Made by a program: the position numbers and the translations under genes
Assembly: GCF_009208585.1 (NCBI RefSeq)
Contig: NZ_WFLN01000008.1
Span: 1 to 64,000, forward strand
Reading direction: 5' to 3'
DNA length: 64,000 nucleotides
DNA from: Fluviispira multicolorata
Lineage (GTDB): Bacteria; Bdellovibrionota_B; Oligoflexia; Silvanigrellales; Silvanigrellaceae
Part shown: piece after piece, positions 26,681-35,942 of the stretch
Position numbering within the stretch: position 1 is the first letter of the stretch
Layout of the letters: each line of letters starts with the position of its first letter
The notes under the pieces: model-generated
Database searches by the model: none
The model's input: only the letters and a program-made list of their open reading frames with translations
What the model was told of the DNA's origin: nothing

Positions 26681-27346
26681 ATGGGATCTATTTCAGAAAC
26701 GACGATTGCTTTTGGTTTGCTTCGATACTTAGGTTTTTTAATTGCAATAACAATGTGTCAGGCTGGAGTTGCAATTATGGCTAAGAGAAAAGGTGATAAT
26801 TCAATTCAAACCCAGCAAATGGCTACTTTAAACCCTCTTCCACATATTGATATTTTAGGAACTGTAATATTTCCTATTATAACTATTTTATTAAATTCAC
26901 CTGTTGTTTTTGGATGGCCAAAACAATTTGACATTGATAGACGTTCGTTTCGCAATCCAAGAAAAGATATAAATATTGTCTATTCGTTTGGAGTCGGAAT
27001 TAATTTTGCAATAGCATTCTTATGTATATTAATCCTTCGCTTTTCGGGTATAGGTGCTGTGATGCCAACTCCTACTTTAGACTTCACAAAACCAGAGCTA
27101 TTATCTGGCTTAATTGTAACGCTCATTGGGATATCCAATATAACAATAGGAGCACTCTTTTTGTTGCCATTGCCCGGAATGGCTGGATGGAATATCTTAA
27201 TCAATAATTTATCTTATAATAAAGCAAAGTTTTTAAATGAAAAAGCCACAATAATATCAATTGTAGGATTGCTTCTTATTGTGAGTGGAGTCTTGACATT
27301 CTATTTTAGAATATTCTTATTCCTATTTTTATTTGGCACTTATTAA
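26681..27346 (+). CDS. Site-2 protease (M50) homologue lacking the catalytic residues
   Basis: A 221-aa multi-pass membrane protein that follows the plan of short bacterial M50 rhomboid-unrelated intramembrane proteases: first helix, then TLNPLPHIDILGTVIFP (49-65), SFRNPRKDINIVYSFGVGIN (89-108) and a late LLPLPGMAGWN (161-171). In active relatives the first helix carries HExxH; here the same place reads CQAGV (26-30). The DG of the third metal-binding motif is replaced by AG (A168). All three zinc-binding positions are thus lost, so it should be a pseudoprotease. The rest is well kept, so it is not a decaying gene. Confidence 0.75.
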   Translation: MGSISETTIAFGLLRYLGFLIAITMCQAGVAIMAKRKGDNSIQTQQMATLNPLPHIDILGTVIFPIITILLNSPVVFGWPKQFDIDRRSFRNPRKDINIVYSFGVGINFAIAFLCILILRFSGIGAVMPTPTLDFTKPELLSGLIVTLIGISNITIGALFLLPLPGMAGWNILINNLSYNKAKFLNEKATIISIVGLLLIVSGVLTFYFRIFLFLFLFGTY

Positions 27347-27363
27347 TTTATGGTTACCCTCTA

Positions 27364-28428
27364 ATGGCAAATGATAAGACGTACACAATTTACAGTCACT
27401 CCGATGCGGATGGTGGTATTGCTGCAGCATTATTCTCTAAATTTATTAATGATAAATATGCAAAAAATGGTTGGAATATTGAAATTCAGCCAGTAAATCA
27501 TGTGTCAAGTTTAGGTGAATGGAGTTTAATGGAAATTAAGTGGCCTTGTTCCATTTTAGACTTCACTTTACATCCTTCTTTATTAAGTGAAAGATTTTTT
27601 GCAAATAAATATGCTTTAGAAAAAAAAGGTGAAAGTAATAAATCAGTTCCAGATTGTTATTGGATTGATCATCATCCTACAGGTTCAAGTTTTCCATTTT
27701 TATCTGAGCTAAATACGGCTGAAATTCTTCCCAATGTCATCACAAAATGGGACACAACAGCAATTAGCACTCCAGGTTTGTTGAGAACGCATCAGCAAGA
27801 ACTAGGACTGCCCATAAAGCTTATAAAAGAATACGAAGAGTTTATAGATTTTGCTGAAATTATTGATGGAGCTCTTTATGCAACTTGCGAAGCAGCACAT
27901 GATTTTTCATCAACAGCTGTAAAGTTACAAGTTCTTTTTAACCCAGGACATCCTGCAATTGATAAATCCGTTTTGTATAAAAGAATAGTTCGGCAAATTG
28001 TAAAAAGCGCGTCTATCGAAGACCTTTTTGATTCTGATTTTATTTATTCCGCTATTTTTAATTTTGAAGAGCAAATTTTTAATAAGCAACTCCGTTTATA
28101 TAAAAAAAATACTCGTCTTAAAGGAAAAGTTGCTTTTTCGAATTTTAGTGAGAGTAGAGAATTTGCTGGTATGGGGCGATTTATTCCTTATATGTTATTT
28201 GGTGAAGCCCAATATGCGTTGCATATCATGCCAAGTTTTAATAAAGGCTCTTCATCATTATCTTGTGGAATCAATCCTTGGAATAAACCTAAAGAGGCTT
28301 CAAAACATCTGGGTAATTATTTTGCAAAAAACTTTTCAGGTGGTGGGCACGCCTTTGTTGCTGGTGGAAAAGTTATGAGGCATGAATTTTCAAAAATTGA
28401 GCAATTATTAGAGTATTTAAATGAATGA
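27364..28428 (+). CDS. DHH-family phosphoesterase
   Basis: A 354-aa protein with the metal-binding motifs of the DHH superfamily: SHSDADGGIAAAL (11-23), D66 in SILDFT, and DHH itself at 102-104 (WIDHHPTG). A DHHA1-like C-terminal signature, FSGGGHAFVAGGKV, is present. The superfamily includes RecJ, nanoRNases and cyclic-dinucleotide phosphodiesterases; this subtype cannot be assigned from sequence alone. It overlaps the methyltransferase start by 8 bp, so the two are translationally coupled. Confidence 0.8.
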   Translation: MANDKTYTIYSHSDADGGIAAALFSKFINDKYAKNGWNIEIQPVNHVSSLGEWSLMEIKWPCSILDFTLHPSLLSERFFANKYALEKKGESNKSVPDCYWIDHHPTGSSFPFLSELNTAEILPNVITKWDTTAISTPGLLRTHQQELGLPIKLIKEYEEFIDFAEIIDGALYATCEAAHDFSSTAVKLQVLFNPGHPAIDKSVLYKRIVRQIVKSASIEDLFDSDFIYSAIFNFEEQIFNKQLRLYKKNTRLKGKVAFSNFSESREFAGMGRFIPYMLFGEAQYALHIMPSFNKGSSSLSCGINPWNKPKEASKHLGNYFAKNFSGGGHAFVAGGKVMRHEFSKIEQLLEYLNE

Positions 28429-29620
28429 TTTTTTTATTGATTCTTTTTCAAATAAAAAAGTCCCACTTAGTAATATATTAAATTCAGTAATTGATGGCGA
28501 TAACCTTTCTGTATTAGAAAAATTAAAGAAGTATTATGTAAATAAAGTTAAACTTATTTATATTGATCCTCCTTATAATACAAAACGAAAGTTTACTTAT
28601 AATGATAATTTTGGAAGTCATTTGCAATGGTCAGAAATGATGCGACCTCGCCTTGAAGTTGCTTATGATCTTTTAAAAAATGATGGATTTATTTTTATCA
28701 GTATTGATGATAATGAAATACATTATTTAAGAATTTTAATGGATAAAATTTTTGGAGAAGACAATTTTAGAAATTGTATTATTATCCCACGTGGGGTGAA
28801 AAATGTTCAATCTCAATTTGTAAATTCTCATAGAATTACTGTTGGACATGAATATCTTTTATTTTATAGTAAAAATAAGAATTCTAAAATTAAAAAATTT
28901 GAATTCAATCGAATCGATTTGCGAAAAGGCAATTGGAATAATCACTGGAGAGGCACTGATCGTCCAAACTTACGCTATGAAATTTTTGGGATAACCCCGA
29001 AAATGGGGCAGTGGCGTTGGTCAAAAGAAAGAAGCGAAGCTGCTATCTTGAATTATTTAAAAATGTTTAATGAGCTGAAAAAAACTTCAGCTATTTTTCA
29101 GTTTGAAGATTTATTACAAAGATCAGATTTAATCGATAAATGGTATTTAGAAAACTACACTGAAAATAGAAAAATAGATCTTCTTCGACTGAATAAAAAA
29201 AATAAACCAGAGCATTATGTATCGCCGACCTTAAAGCGTACTGGCAGTGATATATGGACGGATTTAAAAAATACAGGAACTCATGATTTAAAAAGAATAA
29301 TTCCTGAGGCAGCATTTGATATGCCAAAATCTTTAGCTCTTATCAAACGTATTATTCATTTAATTACAGAAGCAAATAATGAAGATATTATTATTGATTT
29401 TTTTGCTGGTTCAGGTACAACGGGGCAAGCTGTTTTCGAACAAAATCTTTTAGATAATGGTAATAGAAAAGTAATTTTAATTCAAATTTCCGAAAAAATA
29501 TTAGGTCTTTCACAATATGAAATATATACGTTACCACAATTAGCCTATAAAAGAATTGAAATTTTTTTGAAACAGCAGAACATAGATTATAAGTTTAATT
29601 TTTTAAAGGACTCACTTTGA
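28421..29620 (+). CDS. Site-specific DNA adenine methyltransferase (type III Mod-like, orphan)
   Basis: 399 aa. Catalytic motif IV DPPYNTKRKFTYNDNFGSHL starts at residue 49, and the AdoMet motif FFAGSGTTGQAV is at about 327-338. This order (catalytic motif before AdoMet motif) is that of the beta class of N6-adenine methyltransferases, as in type III Mod proteins. SIDDNEIHYLRILMDKIFGE is also typical of Mod. Type III Mod subunits are usually longer (about 550-650 aa). No restriction subunit is present: the DHH gene lies upstream and the Lnt homologue lies convergent downstream with a 26-bp overlap. It could methylate DNA for regulation or be a phage-defence remnant. Confidence 0.85.
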   Translation: MNDFFIDSFSNKKVPLSNILNSVIDGDNLSVLEKLKKYYVNKVKLIYIDPPYNTKRKFTYNDNFGSHLQWSEMMRPRLEVAYDLLKNDGFIFISIDDNEIHYLRILMDKIFGEDNFRNCIIIPRGVKNVQSQFVNSHRITVGHEYLLFYSKNKNSKIKKFEFNRIDLRKGNWNNHWRGTDRPNLRYEIFGITPKMGQWRWSKERSEAAILNYLKMFNELKKTSAIFQFEDLLQRSDLIDKWYLENYTENRKIDLLRLNKKNKPEHYVSPTLKRTGSDIWTDLKNTGTHDLKRIIPEAAFDMPKSLALIKRIIHLITEANNEDIIIDFFAGSGTTGQAVFEQNLLDNGNRKVILIQISEKILGLSQYEIYTLPQLAYKRIEIFLKQQNIDYKFNFLKDSL

Positions 29621-31070
29621 AATGCGTATATAAAAAAAGTATAAGATATAAAAATATTATTGATCCTGTAAAAAAGTGAAAGAGATATTTGTATTGAGAA
29701 AATATTGTATTGCTTGTTCCAACGGGTACTTTTGCTATAAAGTAAGTGTTTTCAGAACTTGATGTGGCCACTTTTTTTATGATTCTACCTGCTTCATCAC
29801 TCGCCATAAGTATGCCTTGACTTGGAGCGCGAACAACAGAAAATCCTCCCTCTATTCCTCTAAATATTGCTATCCGTCCATGAAACCAACCATCTTTAAT
29901 AAAATCTAATGCGGGGACGAACATAACCTTAGCGTTAAGTTTTGAATAGGCATGTGTTATTTTTTGAAAATCCATATCCTTACAGATTGCTATTCCAAAT
30001 ATAGAATCTTTAAAGTTAAATGTTACAAATGTTTTCCCAGGTGTAATTTCGGGAATATTATAAATGGTATTTACTTCATAATATGGTAATAAAAAATGCT
30101 TGTCATATGTAGAAATAAGATTACCATTTTCAGAAAATATCCAAGCAGAATTGTAAAAGATATTATTGCTATCAATTCTGCGAATTCCTAAGATAATAGT
30201 AACATTATATTTTATAGCAGCATCGGATAGCAATTTAGAAATATTAGATAATATTTTATAATTGATTGTAGTAATCTTTTCTGGAAAAAGTATAATTTTT
30301 GCGCCATTTTTGCTAAGCATAGGGATTAATGATATATAATGTTCTATTACTTTCTTTGAAGATTCTTCATTATTAATAATTGAAAATGAATTTAAATGGT
30401 CAGCAGAAGCCATGCCTATTATAATATTTTCGTGGCTATGACTGTCTAATATTTTAATTCTTGAGTATCCAAATAATATTGTGCAAATCATAATAAGTAT
30501 TGGAAAAATAAATACTAAAATGCAGTTTTTTTTATTTTTTAATATTAAATAATATATAAAAATTGAGACTGCATATGGAAGAAAATAAAGAATAAAAGTA
30601 ATTCCGTATATTCCAGTAATAGAAGCTAACTGAATGAGTAATTGAAAATCAATTTGTGTATAGGATAAACTATTAATTGTTCCATTTTTAGAAACGAGTG
30701 AAGAGCAGTATTCATATAGAGAATAGCATGATGGAGGAAAGAAAATAACATACCATTTTCGAATTTTTTGAAATAAAAATTTGCATAAAATAATTATTAC
30801 TGAAAAAAATAAACTGTATTCTAATATACTAAAAATAATTGAAGGAAAATCATTAAAGTATTTATAATAACTGAGTCCTCCAAGAATAAAAGAAGAAAAT
30901 GCAAGTATAAAAGTTCTTTTGTAGCTATTAAAAAATGAATAAATAAAAATCGGTATTGGAGCAATCCATAATAAAAAAGAAATATTATTAAAACCAGTTG
31001 AAAAAAAGTAGCAAATGGAACTAATGAGCATCAGAATTATAAATATAATTTTATCACTTTTGTTTTTCAA
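29595..31070 (-). CDS. lnt: Apolipoprotein N-acyltransferase homologue
   Basis: Lnt transfers a third acyl chain to the N-terminal cysteine of lipoproteins at the periplasmic face of the inner membrane. The 491-aa protein has about six membrane helices in the first 200 residues, then a carbon-nitrogen hydrolase domain. The catalytic triad is visible: Glu in ILFPEKITT, Lys in YDKHFLLPYYEV and Cys in GIAICKDMDF. A last membrane helix ends the protein. The family usually has CYE/CFE after the cysteine; here it is CKD, and overall divergence is high, so a different acyl acceptor is possible. It is monocistronic, with GGAGGGTTT before the ATG. Confidence 0.8.
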   Translation of the reverse strand: MKNKSDKIIFIILMLISSICYFFSTGFNNISFLLWIAPIPIFIYSFFNSYKRTFILAFSSFILGGLSYYKYFNDFPSIIFSILEYSLFFSVIIILCKFLFQKIRKWYVIFFPPSCYSLYEYCSSLVSKNGTINSLSYTQIDFQLLIQLASITGIYGITFILYFLPYAVSIFIYYLILKNKKNCILVFIFPILIMICTILFGYSRIKILDSHSHENIIIGMASADHLNSFSIINNEESSKKVIEHYISLIPMLSKNGAKIILFPEKITTINYKILSNISKLLSDAAIKYNVTIILGIRRIDSNNIFYNSAWIFSENGNLISTYDKHFLLPYYEVNTIYNIPEITPGKTFVTFNFKDSIFGIAICKDMDFQKITHAYSKLNAKVMFVPALDFIKDGWFHGRIAIFRGIEGGFSVVRAPSQGILMASDEAGRIIKKVATSSSENTYFIAKVPVGTSNTIFSQYKYLFHFFTGSIIFLYLILFLYTHFKVSPLKN

Positions 31071-31134
31071 TTTAAACCCTCCAGAATTGGAAGTTTAAAT
31101 TATAAAAAAATATAAATAATGTCAATTTTATTTT

Positions 31135-32496
31135 CTAGTTACCAAAAGTAATAAATTCTTCTTCTGTAGAAGCGGGATTTGGAGACGGTTCTGGTGCCTT
31201 TACTTCATCATATCCACCCATTATAAAATCCATTTGCGATCCTGTTAATAAATATTTCTCTTTGCTTGGTTCAGTCGTTTGAGCTTCTTGCGGTTTTCCT
31301 GCTTGATTCGGGTCACTTTTTGTTTCTTTTTGTAACTTTTCTAAAAGCTTTTTAGGTTTTACATTCTCTTTTGGTGCTTTTTCTGAAGCTTTTTTTGCAA
31401 AATCGAGTGCTTTGGGAGAGTCTCCTAATTTAGAATATGCTAGAGCAATATTATAAAGTAATAAATGTTCTCTTTCTTGATCATCCAATACTTTTATTGC
31501 ATTTTTATATAAAGAAATACCGTCATTATATTTTCCTGCCTTAACAAGAAGTATTCCTTTGTTATTAAAAAAGCTTGCAAGCTCTACCCCTTTTTTCAGG
31601 CTAGCAAGAATTTTTTTACTTTCATCTGTTTTTCCTTGTGTGGCAAGTGCTCTTCCCAGTCCGTAAGTTGCTCTTTCATCTGTTGGGTTCAGTTTTAAAA
31701 CAGAATTAAAATTTTCTTCTGCTTTATCTGCTTCGCCTGATCCTAAATGTAATTCTCCCATAACAAGAAGTCTGTCAATATTATGTGGACTATATATTTT
31801 TGCTTTTTCTAGAACTTTCATTGCATCATCAAAGCGATTTGTTTTTATATAAACTTTTGACATTAAATTAAGAGCAACAATATGGTTTTGATCAATTTTT
31901 AAGACTTTATTTAAAAATTCTTCTGCTTTTTTTGCTTGCTGAGCTCTTAATAAAAGTTCAGCATAGAGGGTTAAAAAACGAAGAGACTTTGGATCTTGCT
32001 TTAATCTGGGTAATATTAGATCTTCAGCTTGTTTATATTTTTTCTCAATGAGAGCATTATTAAAATGTGTTTGAAAATTTTTGTCACTATTTGGATTTTT
32101 GTGTTGTTCGCCAAGTTCTCCAAGTCTAACAATAAATGCTTTTTCTGCTATTGGCTTTGAAACAGTTTCAAAAAAACTAAACTCAGAAAGTATAGCTTTA
32201 TCTTCTCTACCAATGCTGCCAACTAAAGGAACACAAAAAGTGTCTCTTATTTTTTTTTCAACATGAGTTTTTATATATTGAACCAGCGCAATTCCGGCAA
32301 ATATTGGCATACGAACATCGACAATAACCATATCGTAGGATTCTTTTGCTACTTCAAGTTCTTTTAATGCTTTTTCTGCGCTTAGAAAAGTTTTATAATT
32401 TCCAATCCCTAATTTTACAAATATTTTTTCAACTTGTGAAAGAATATCTGGATCATCATCAACTACCATAATGTGATTAAACGCAGATTGTGTCAT
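31135..32496 (-). CDS. Response regulator with receiver domain and TPR repeats
   Basis: 453 aa. Residues about 8-125 are a complete receiver: acidic cluster D13-D15, phospho-acceptor D60 in MVIVDVRMPIFAG, S94, and K114 in VSKPIAEK. From about 145 to 375 the protein consists of tetratricopeptide repeats, e.g. KAEEFLNKVLKIDQNHIVAL and KAEENFNSVLKLNPTDERAT, a protein-protein interaction module. The tail is Pro/Glu/Ser-rich. There is no DNA-binding output. It is divergent from the CheX-like phosphatase gene at 32608, a plausible partner. A paralogue with an altered phospho-site lies at 50190. Confidence 0.88.
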   Translation of the reverse strand: MTQSAFNHIMVVDDDPDILSQVEKIFVKLGIGNYKTFLSAEKALKELEVAKESYDMVIVDVRMPIFAGIALVQYIKTHVEKKIRDTFCVPLVGSIGREDKAILSEFSFFETVSKPIAEKAFIVRLGELGEQHKNPNSDKNFQTHFNNALIEKKYKQAEDLILPRLKQDPKSLRFLTLYAELLLRAQQAKKAEEFLNKVLKIDQNHIVALNLMSKVYIKTNRFDDAMKVLEKAKIYSPHNIDRLLVMGELHLGSGEADKAEENFNSVLKLNPTDERATYGLGRALATQGKTDESKKILASLKKGVELASFFNNKGILLVKAGKYNDGISLYKNAIKVLDDQEREHLLLYNIALAYSKLGDSPKALDFAKKASEKAPKENVKPKKLLEKLQKETKSDPNQAGKPQEAQTTEPSKEKYLLTGSQMDFIMGGYDEVKAPEPSPNPASTEEEFITFGN

Positions 32497-32607
32497 TTTT
32501 TCCTCCGCCTGATCCTTCAGATTTTATCATAATTGCTCGATATCGCTTTATGTCAGTTAATTGCTATCAGTTCAATCTAAAACAGTGGATGAAAGAATGA
32601 AGGGAAA

Positions 32608-33453
32608 ATGTCAAATCAAAACCCTTTAGAAAAAAAATTAGATAGATACTATGAAGATATCATAAATAAAATAATGGAAATTTTGCAAACACAAAAAGAT
32701 ATTCTTGGTGAGGAAAAAGAAATAAAAAAGGATATTGCAAAACTAAAGGAACATCTACTTGAAGCTAAAACAAATATTCATACAATCGAAAGTAAGCTTG
32801 CTGGTAAGAATTTTACAGCAGCCACTTCTTCCCCTTCACGTCAACCAAATGCTCCCATGGGCACTTCAACTGTAAGTGCTGCGAATCTTTCCACTATAGC
32901 TGCTGTAAATCAACCTCAACACACAGCTGCGAATCAGCCAGCATCTTCAAAAAGTTTAAAGGATTTTTTAGCGCAGGAATTCGCAATATTCGATGTAAAA
33001 GTTCTAAATGCGTTTATTAAATCGACTAAAGAAGTTGTGAAAACAAATACAAAAAATGATCCTACATTTTTAAAACCTGTCATTGAAGCAGGAATAATGT
33101 TGCCAATTATTATTGCGGGAAAAATGCCCTTATCAAGAGATAAGGGAAAAGGTGCAATGGCATTTTGTATGGCTTTAGAAGCTGCACAAGCAATTACTAA
33201 AGCTGTGTTCATGATGCCGGAAGATGGAAAAGTAACAGATGCTGATATTAAAGATGTTACAAGTGAAATATGCAATCAAATCTGTGGAAAATCAAAACTT
33301 ACACTCAAAAATGAAGGGTATAGTTTTGAAATTGGTCTGCCAGAAATTCATCAAGGAAATCCTGACGAATTGTTAGCTAAACTTGGCCACCCTAAAGTCG
33401 CTTTGCATTTTGAATATTTAAAGAAACCATTTTTTGTCTTTTTCTGGGGATAG
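32608..33453 (+). CDS. CheX-like phosphatase domain protein with N-terminal coiled coil
   Basis: 281 aa. Residues about 8-66 form a charged coiled coil, 70-115 a Ser/Ala/Pro/Gln-rich linker, and 125-280 a domain that I read as CheX/CheC-like. The domain opens with KVLNAFIKSTKEVVKT, then has a G.M.LS segment (GKMPLSRDKG), and the catalytic signature E220-x-x-N223 in DVTSEICNQICGKSK, followed by FEIGLPEIHQG. CheX dephosphorylates CheY-P. It is divergent from a receiver-TPR gene 111 bp away. The N-terminal extension is not part of ordinary CheX. The assignment rests on motif pattern only. Confidence 0.65.
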   Translation: MSNQNPLEKKLDRYYEDIINKIMEILQTQKDILGEEKEIKKDIAKLKEHLLEAKTNIHTIESKLAGKNFTAATSSPSRQPNAPMGTSTVSAANLSTIAAVNQPQHTAANQPASSKSLKDFLAQEFAIFDVKVLNAFIKSTKEVVKTNTKNDPTFLKPVIEAGIMLPIIIAGKMPLSRDKGKGAMAFCMALEAAQAITKAVFMMPEDGKVTDADIKDVTSEICNQICGKSKLTLKNEGYSFEIGLPEIHQGNPDELLAKLGHPKVALHFEYLKKPFFVFFWG

Positions 33454-33707
33454 ATTATTTTATTATATTTGTTTAGATTAAATTAATATATTTTAATTGT
33501 ATAATTTAATATTTTATTATTTTTATTTAAGATATAATTAAACATTTTTATATTTTTTATTTTTATATTGTTGTCATGTTTATTGTGTATAAGTCATATC
33601 TTAAATTTTGTAGATTACCAGAAAAATAATTAAACTTATAATTGTAAACAATAAATAATCTGTTACATTAAATTCATCTCCGTCTAGTTATTTAAAAGGA
33701 AAGACTA

Positions 33708-34196
33708 ATGAAATTGAAATGTGCTTTGTTACTTTTATCTGTTATGTCGAGTACGACTTATGCAAAAACATATAATTTAAATACAGTTATTAATAGTCAA
33801 AATATTAATCAAATGATAGATGCTATGGTTAAAACTTTTGATAAAGGTTCTGTCGATCCAACATTTCCTGTTGGTATTTCTGGGACATATGATTTAGATG
33901 ATAATAATCGTCTTGTTTCTATTAACGTGGAACATGCGTCTTTTAGAGTCGTTAAAATTCCATTAATTGGAACTTATCAAACTGATTTATCTATATCAGG
34001 GAAAGTTGAAGCTGGTAACTGTGGAACAGTCACACTTGTTTCTCATAAAGTGAATTCGGGGAGTCCAGAAATAGTCAATCCATTATTTAATGAAAGATTG
34101 AAAGTTCGTGGAGCTAAAGCATTAGAAATTGGCATAAAGGAATCAGGGTTAAAAGCTTATTGTATTGCTCCAAAATATAATTTGTTTTTCTATTAG
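33708..34196 (+). CDS. Small exported protein of unknown function
   Basis: 162 aa with a clean signal peptide (MKLKCALLLLSVMSSTTYA, cleavage after residue 19) and a mature domain of about 143 residues that looks beta-rich (FPVGISGTYDLDDNNRLVSI, KVEAGNCGTVTLVSH). Two cysteines in the mature part could pair. No family is recognised. AAAAGGAAAGACT precedes the ATG. It is monocistronic, with a strong hairpin 60 bp after its stop. The 254 bp before it are extremely AT-rich and contain no gene I can see. Confidence 0.65.
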   Translation: MKLKCALLLLSVMSSTTYAKTYNLNTVINSQNINQMIDAMVKTFDKGSVDPTFPVGISGTYDLDDNNRLVSINVEHASFRVVKIPLIGTYQTDLSISGKVEAGNCGTVTLVSHKVNSGSPEIVNPLFNERLKVRGAKALEIGIKESGLKAYCIAPKYNLFFY

Positions 34197-34257
34197 TATA
34201 AATTTAAAAGTTAATAGTTTTTAAAACTTAATATATAAAAGATTAAGACGGAGAGAT

Positions 34258-34296
34258 AATAAACGAGTTAAGAATATTTTTCTTAACTCGTTTATT
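34258..34296. terminator. Bidirectional terminator between the exported-protein gene and dapD
   Basis: A perfect 16-bp stem (34258-34273 with 34281-34296, core ACGAGTTAAG) and a 7-nt loop lie between convergent genes. The flanks are A/T-rich. Confidence 0.75.
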
Positions 34297-34346
34297 AATT
34301 ATTTGATGCGAAAGAATTTAAAGATTAATTTCTCTATTCACTCAGT

Positions 34347-35465
34347 TTAGTTTGAATGCAAAATTGTGTTTAGTTCTACTGAATTTGTCTTAGAGAGAAC
34401 TTCAATATTTCCTGTTTGAGAATTACGCCTAAATAAAAGATCATTTTTACCTGAAAAATCTTTTGCCTTTAATATTTTACCTTCAAATAGAACTTTGCTG
34501 CCAGCTGTAAGATAAAGACCGGCTTCTATTGTGCAGCGATCGCCAAGAGGAATCCCCAAGCCAGAGTTTGCTCCGAGCAAACAATTTTCACCAATTGAAA
34601 TAATTATATTTCCCCCTCCAGATAATGTGCCCATAGTTGAGCATCCTCCACCTAAATCACTGCCTTTTTTAACAAAGACTCCCGCAGAAATACGCCCTTC
34701 AATCATATTGGGCCCTTCGCATCCTGCATTAAAATTTACAAAGCCTTCATGCATGATTGTAGTGCCTTCACCTAAATATGCGCCAAGACGAATGCGTGAT
34801 CCATCTGCAATACGTACGCCAGAGGGGATGACATAATCCGTCATGCGCGGGAATTTATCGATTGAGTGTACTTGCAGACTTCGTCCTGTTGTCATTGCTT
34901 CCATTTTTCGAAGTGGTAAATCTTGTAAAGCTATAGCGCCTTCAGATGTCCAAGCAATATTGGGCAATATATTAAAAATACCTTTTAAATTAATGCCGTG
35001 CGGCTTAACTAGCCTGTGACTGAGTAAGTGCAAACGCAGATAAGCATCGGGAACTTCTTGTGGACCAGAATCATTCTCTGCCGATGCAATAAATGAAACA
35101 ACAATAACTTTTCGATTTTCATTTGGGCTTTGCATGAATTTTTGCAAACTTTTTAGAAGATCAATATTTGCATGTTCTTTGCCATCATTTTCAAATGGTG
35201 TAAAATAACTTAATATTTCAGAAATTTGTTCATTGCTAACCTGATATGAATGTGTACCATTTTTATATCCAAATAAGTTTGCAAGTATTGCAGCTGTGGC
35301 AAAATTTGTCTGAAAGCTTGGTGAAGGAAAATAACTGTCGAGTAAGCAGCCATTCGTATCAATAGTTGCTATGCCTATGCCAAATGCTTGTGGCCGTTGG
35401 TAATCAATATTTTTTTCTATTTTTTCAATTATTTTATTAAATTCCGTCATATCTTTTACAAACAT
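34347..35465 (-). CDS. dapD: Tetrahydrodipicolinate N-succinyltransferase (long DapD type)
   Basis: Lysine/diaminopimelate pathway enzyme: succinylates tetrahydrodipicolinate using succinyl-CoA. The left-handed beta-helix part is highly conserved: GVRIADGSRIRLGAYLGEGT, MHEGFVNFNAGCEGPNMIEG and GSDLGGGCSTMGTLSGGG (residues about 220-290). At 372 aa it matches the longer DapD form (as in actinobacteria and some proteobacteria) rather than the 275-aa E. coli type. The N-terminal 200 residues are more divergent. It is monocistronic. Start ATG 35465, or possibly 35450. Confidence 0.9.
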   Translation of the reverse strand: MFVKDMTEFNKIIEKIEKNIDYQRPQAFGIGIATIDTNGCLLDSYFPSPSFQTNFATAAILANLFGYKNGTHSYQVSNEQISEILSYFTPFENDGKEHANIDLLKSLQKFMQSPNENRKVIVVSFIASAENDSGPQEVPDAYLRLHLLSHRLVKPHGINLKGIFNILPNIAWTSEGAIALQDLPLRKMEAMTTGRSLQVHSIDKFPRMTDYVIPSGVRIADGSRIRLGAYLGEGTTIMHEGFVNFNAGCEGPNMIEGRISAGVFVKKGSDLGGGCSTMGTLSGGGNIIISIGENCLLGANSGLGIPLGDRCTIEAGLYLTAGSKVLFEGKILKAKDFSGKNDLLFRRNSQTGNIEVLSKTNSVELNTILHSN

Positions 35466-35942
35466 TTATTTATCTTTCATGCATAAGCTTAAGGGAAAGC
35501 TCATTATTTAAAAAATTTACATTTGTATAAGGACATAAATACCTTTGATAGTCAAGAATTATTTTCTTATTTCTGTAGACAAAAAGCTTTGTCGGCGAGA
35601 TAATAATCAACTCTTAAATCTTTAATTGATGGTAATTATTTTGATATAAATCTTCGAACCTATTTCTGAAGAAGAAAATATTACACACAGTTTAAGAAAA
35701 AATTATAAAGCAAAATTATTGTAATATTTGTTTAATATAATCAGTGTATTTTTTAAGGTAATTCAAATTTGTAAGATGGGATTGGGATATGAAATAAGAT
35801 TAATAATATGAAGACTTTGTTGCTGTAATTATCTAATATTAGTCGATAATATTTTAAATAAAATATTATCTTGACATGATATATTGATTGTGTAAGGTTC
35901 CAAACCTTGATTTATTTATCGTACTTTACTTAGAGGATCTTC
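35466..35942. other. Long intergenic region between dapD and the YceI gene
   Basis: 477 bp of AT-rich sequence between divergent genes. Apart from the palindrome at 35845-35870 with its adjoining TTGACA, and a small AAGGTT-CCA-AACCTT repeat at 35894-35908, I see no gene or RNA. Confidence 0.7.
35845..35876 (+). promoter_or_regulatory. Perfect 26-bp palindrome next to a -35 box, upstream of the YceI gene
   Basis: GATAATATTTTA (35845-35856) and TAAAATATTATC (35859-35870) are exact inverted repeats with a 2-bp centre. The perfect -35 hexamer TTGACA follows directly at 35871-35876. The position suggests an operator for a dimeric regulator controlling the YceI gene at 35943. No clean -10 box at 16-18 bp was found. 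Confidence 0.5.

Noticed and set aside
28421-31070. A complete type III restriction-modification system
   Set aside because: Only the Mod-like methyltransferase is present. The neighbouring gene is an Lnt homologue, not a DEAD-box Res subunit.
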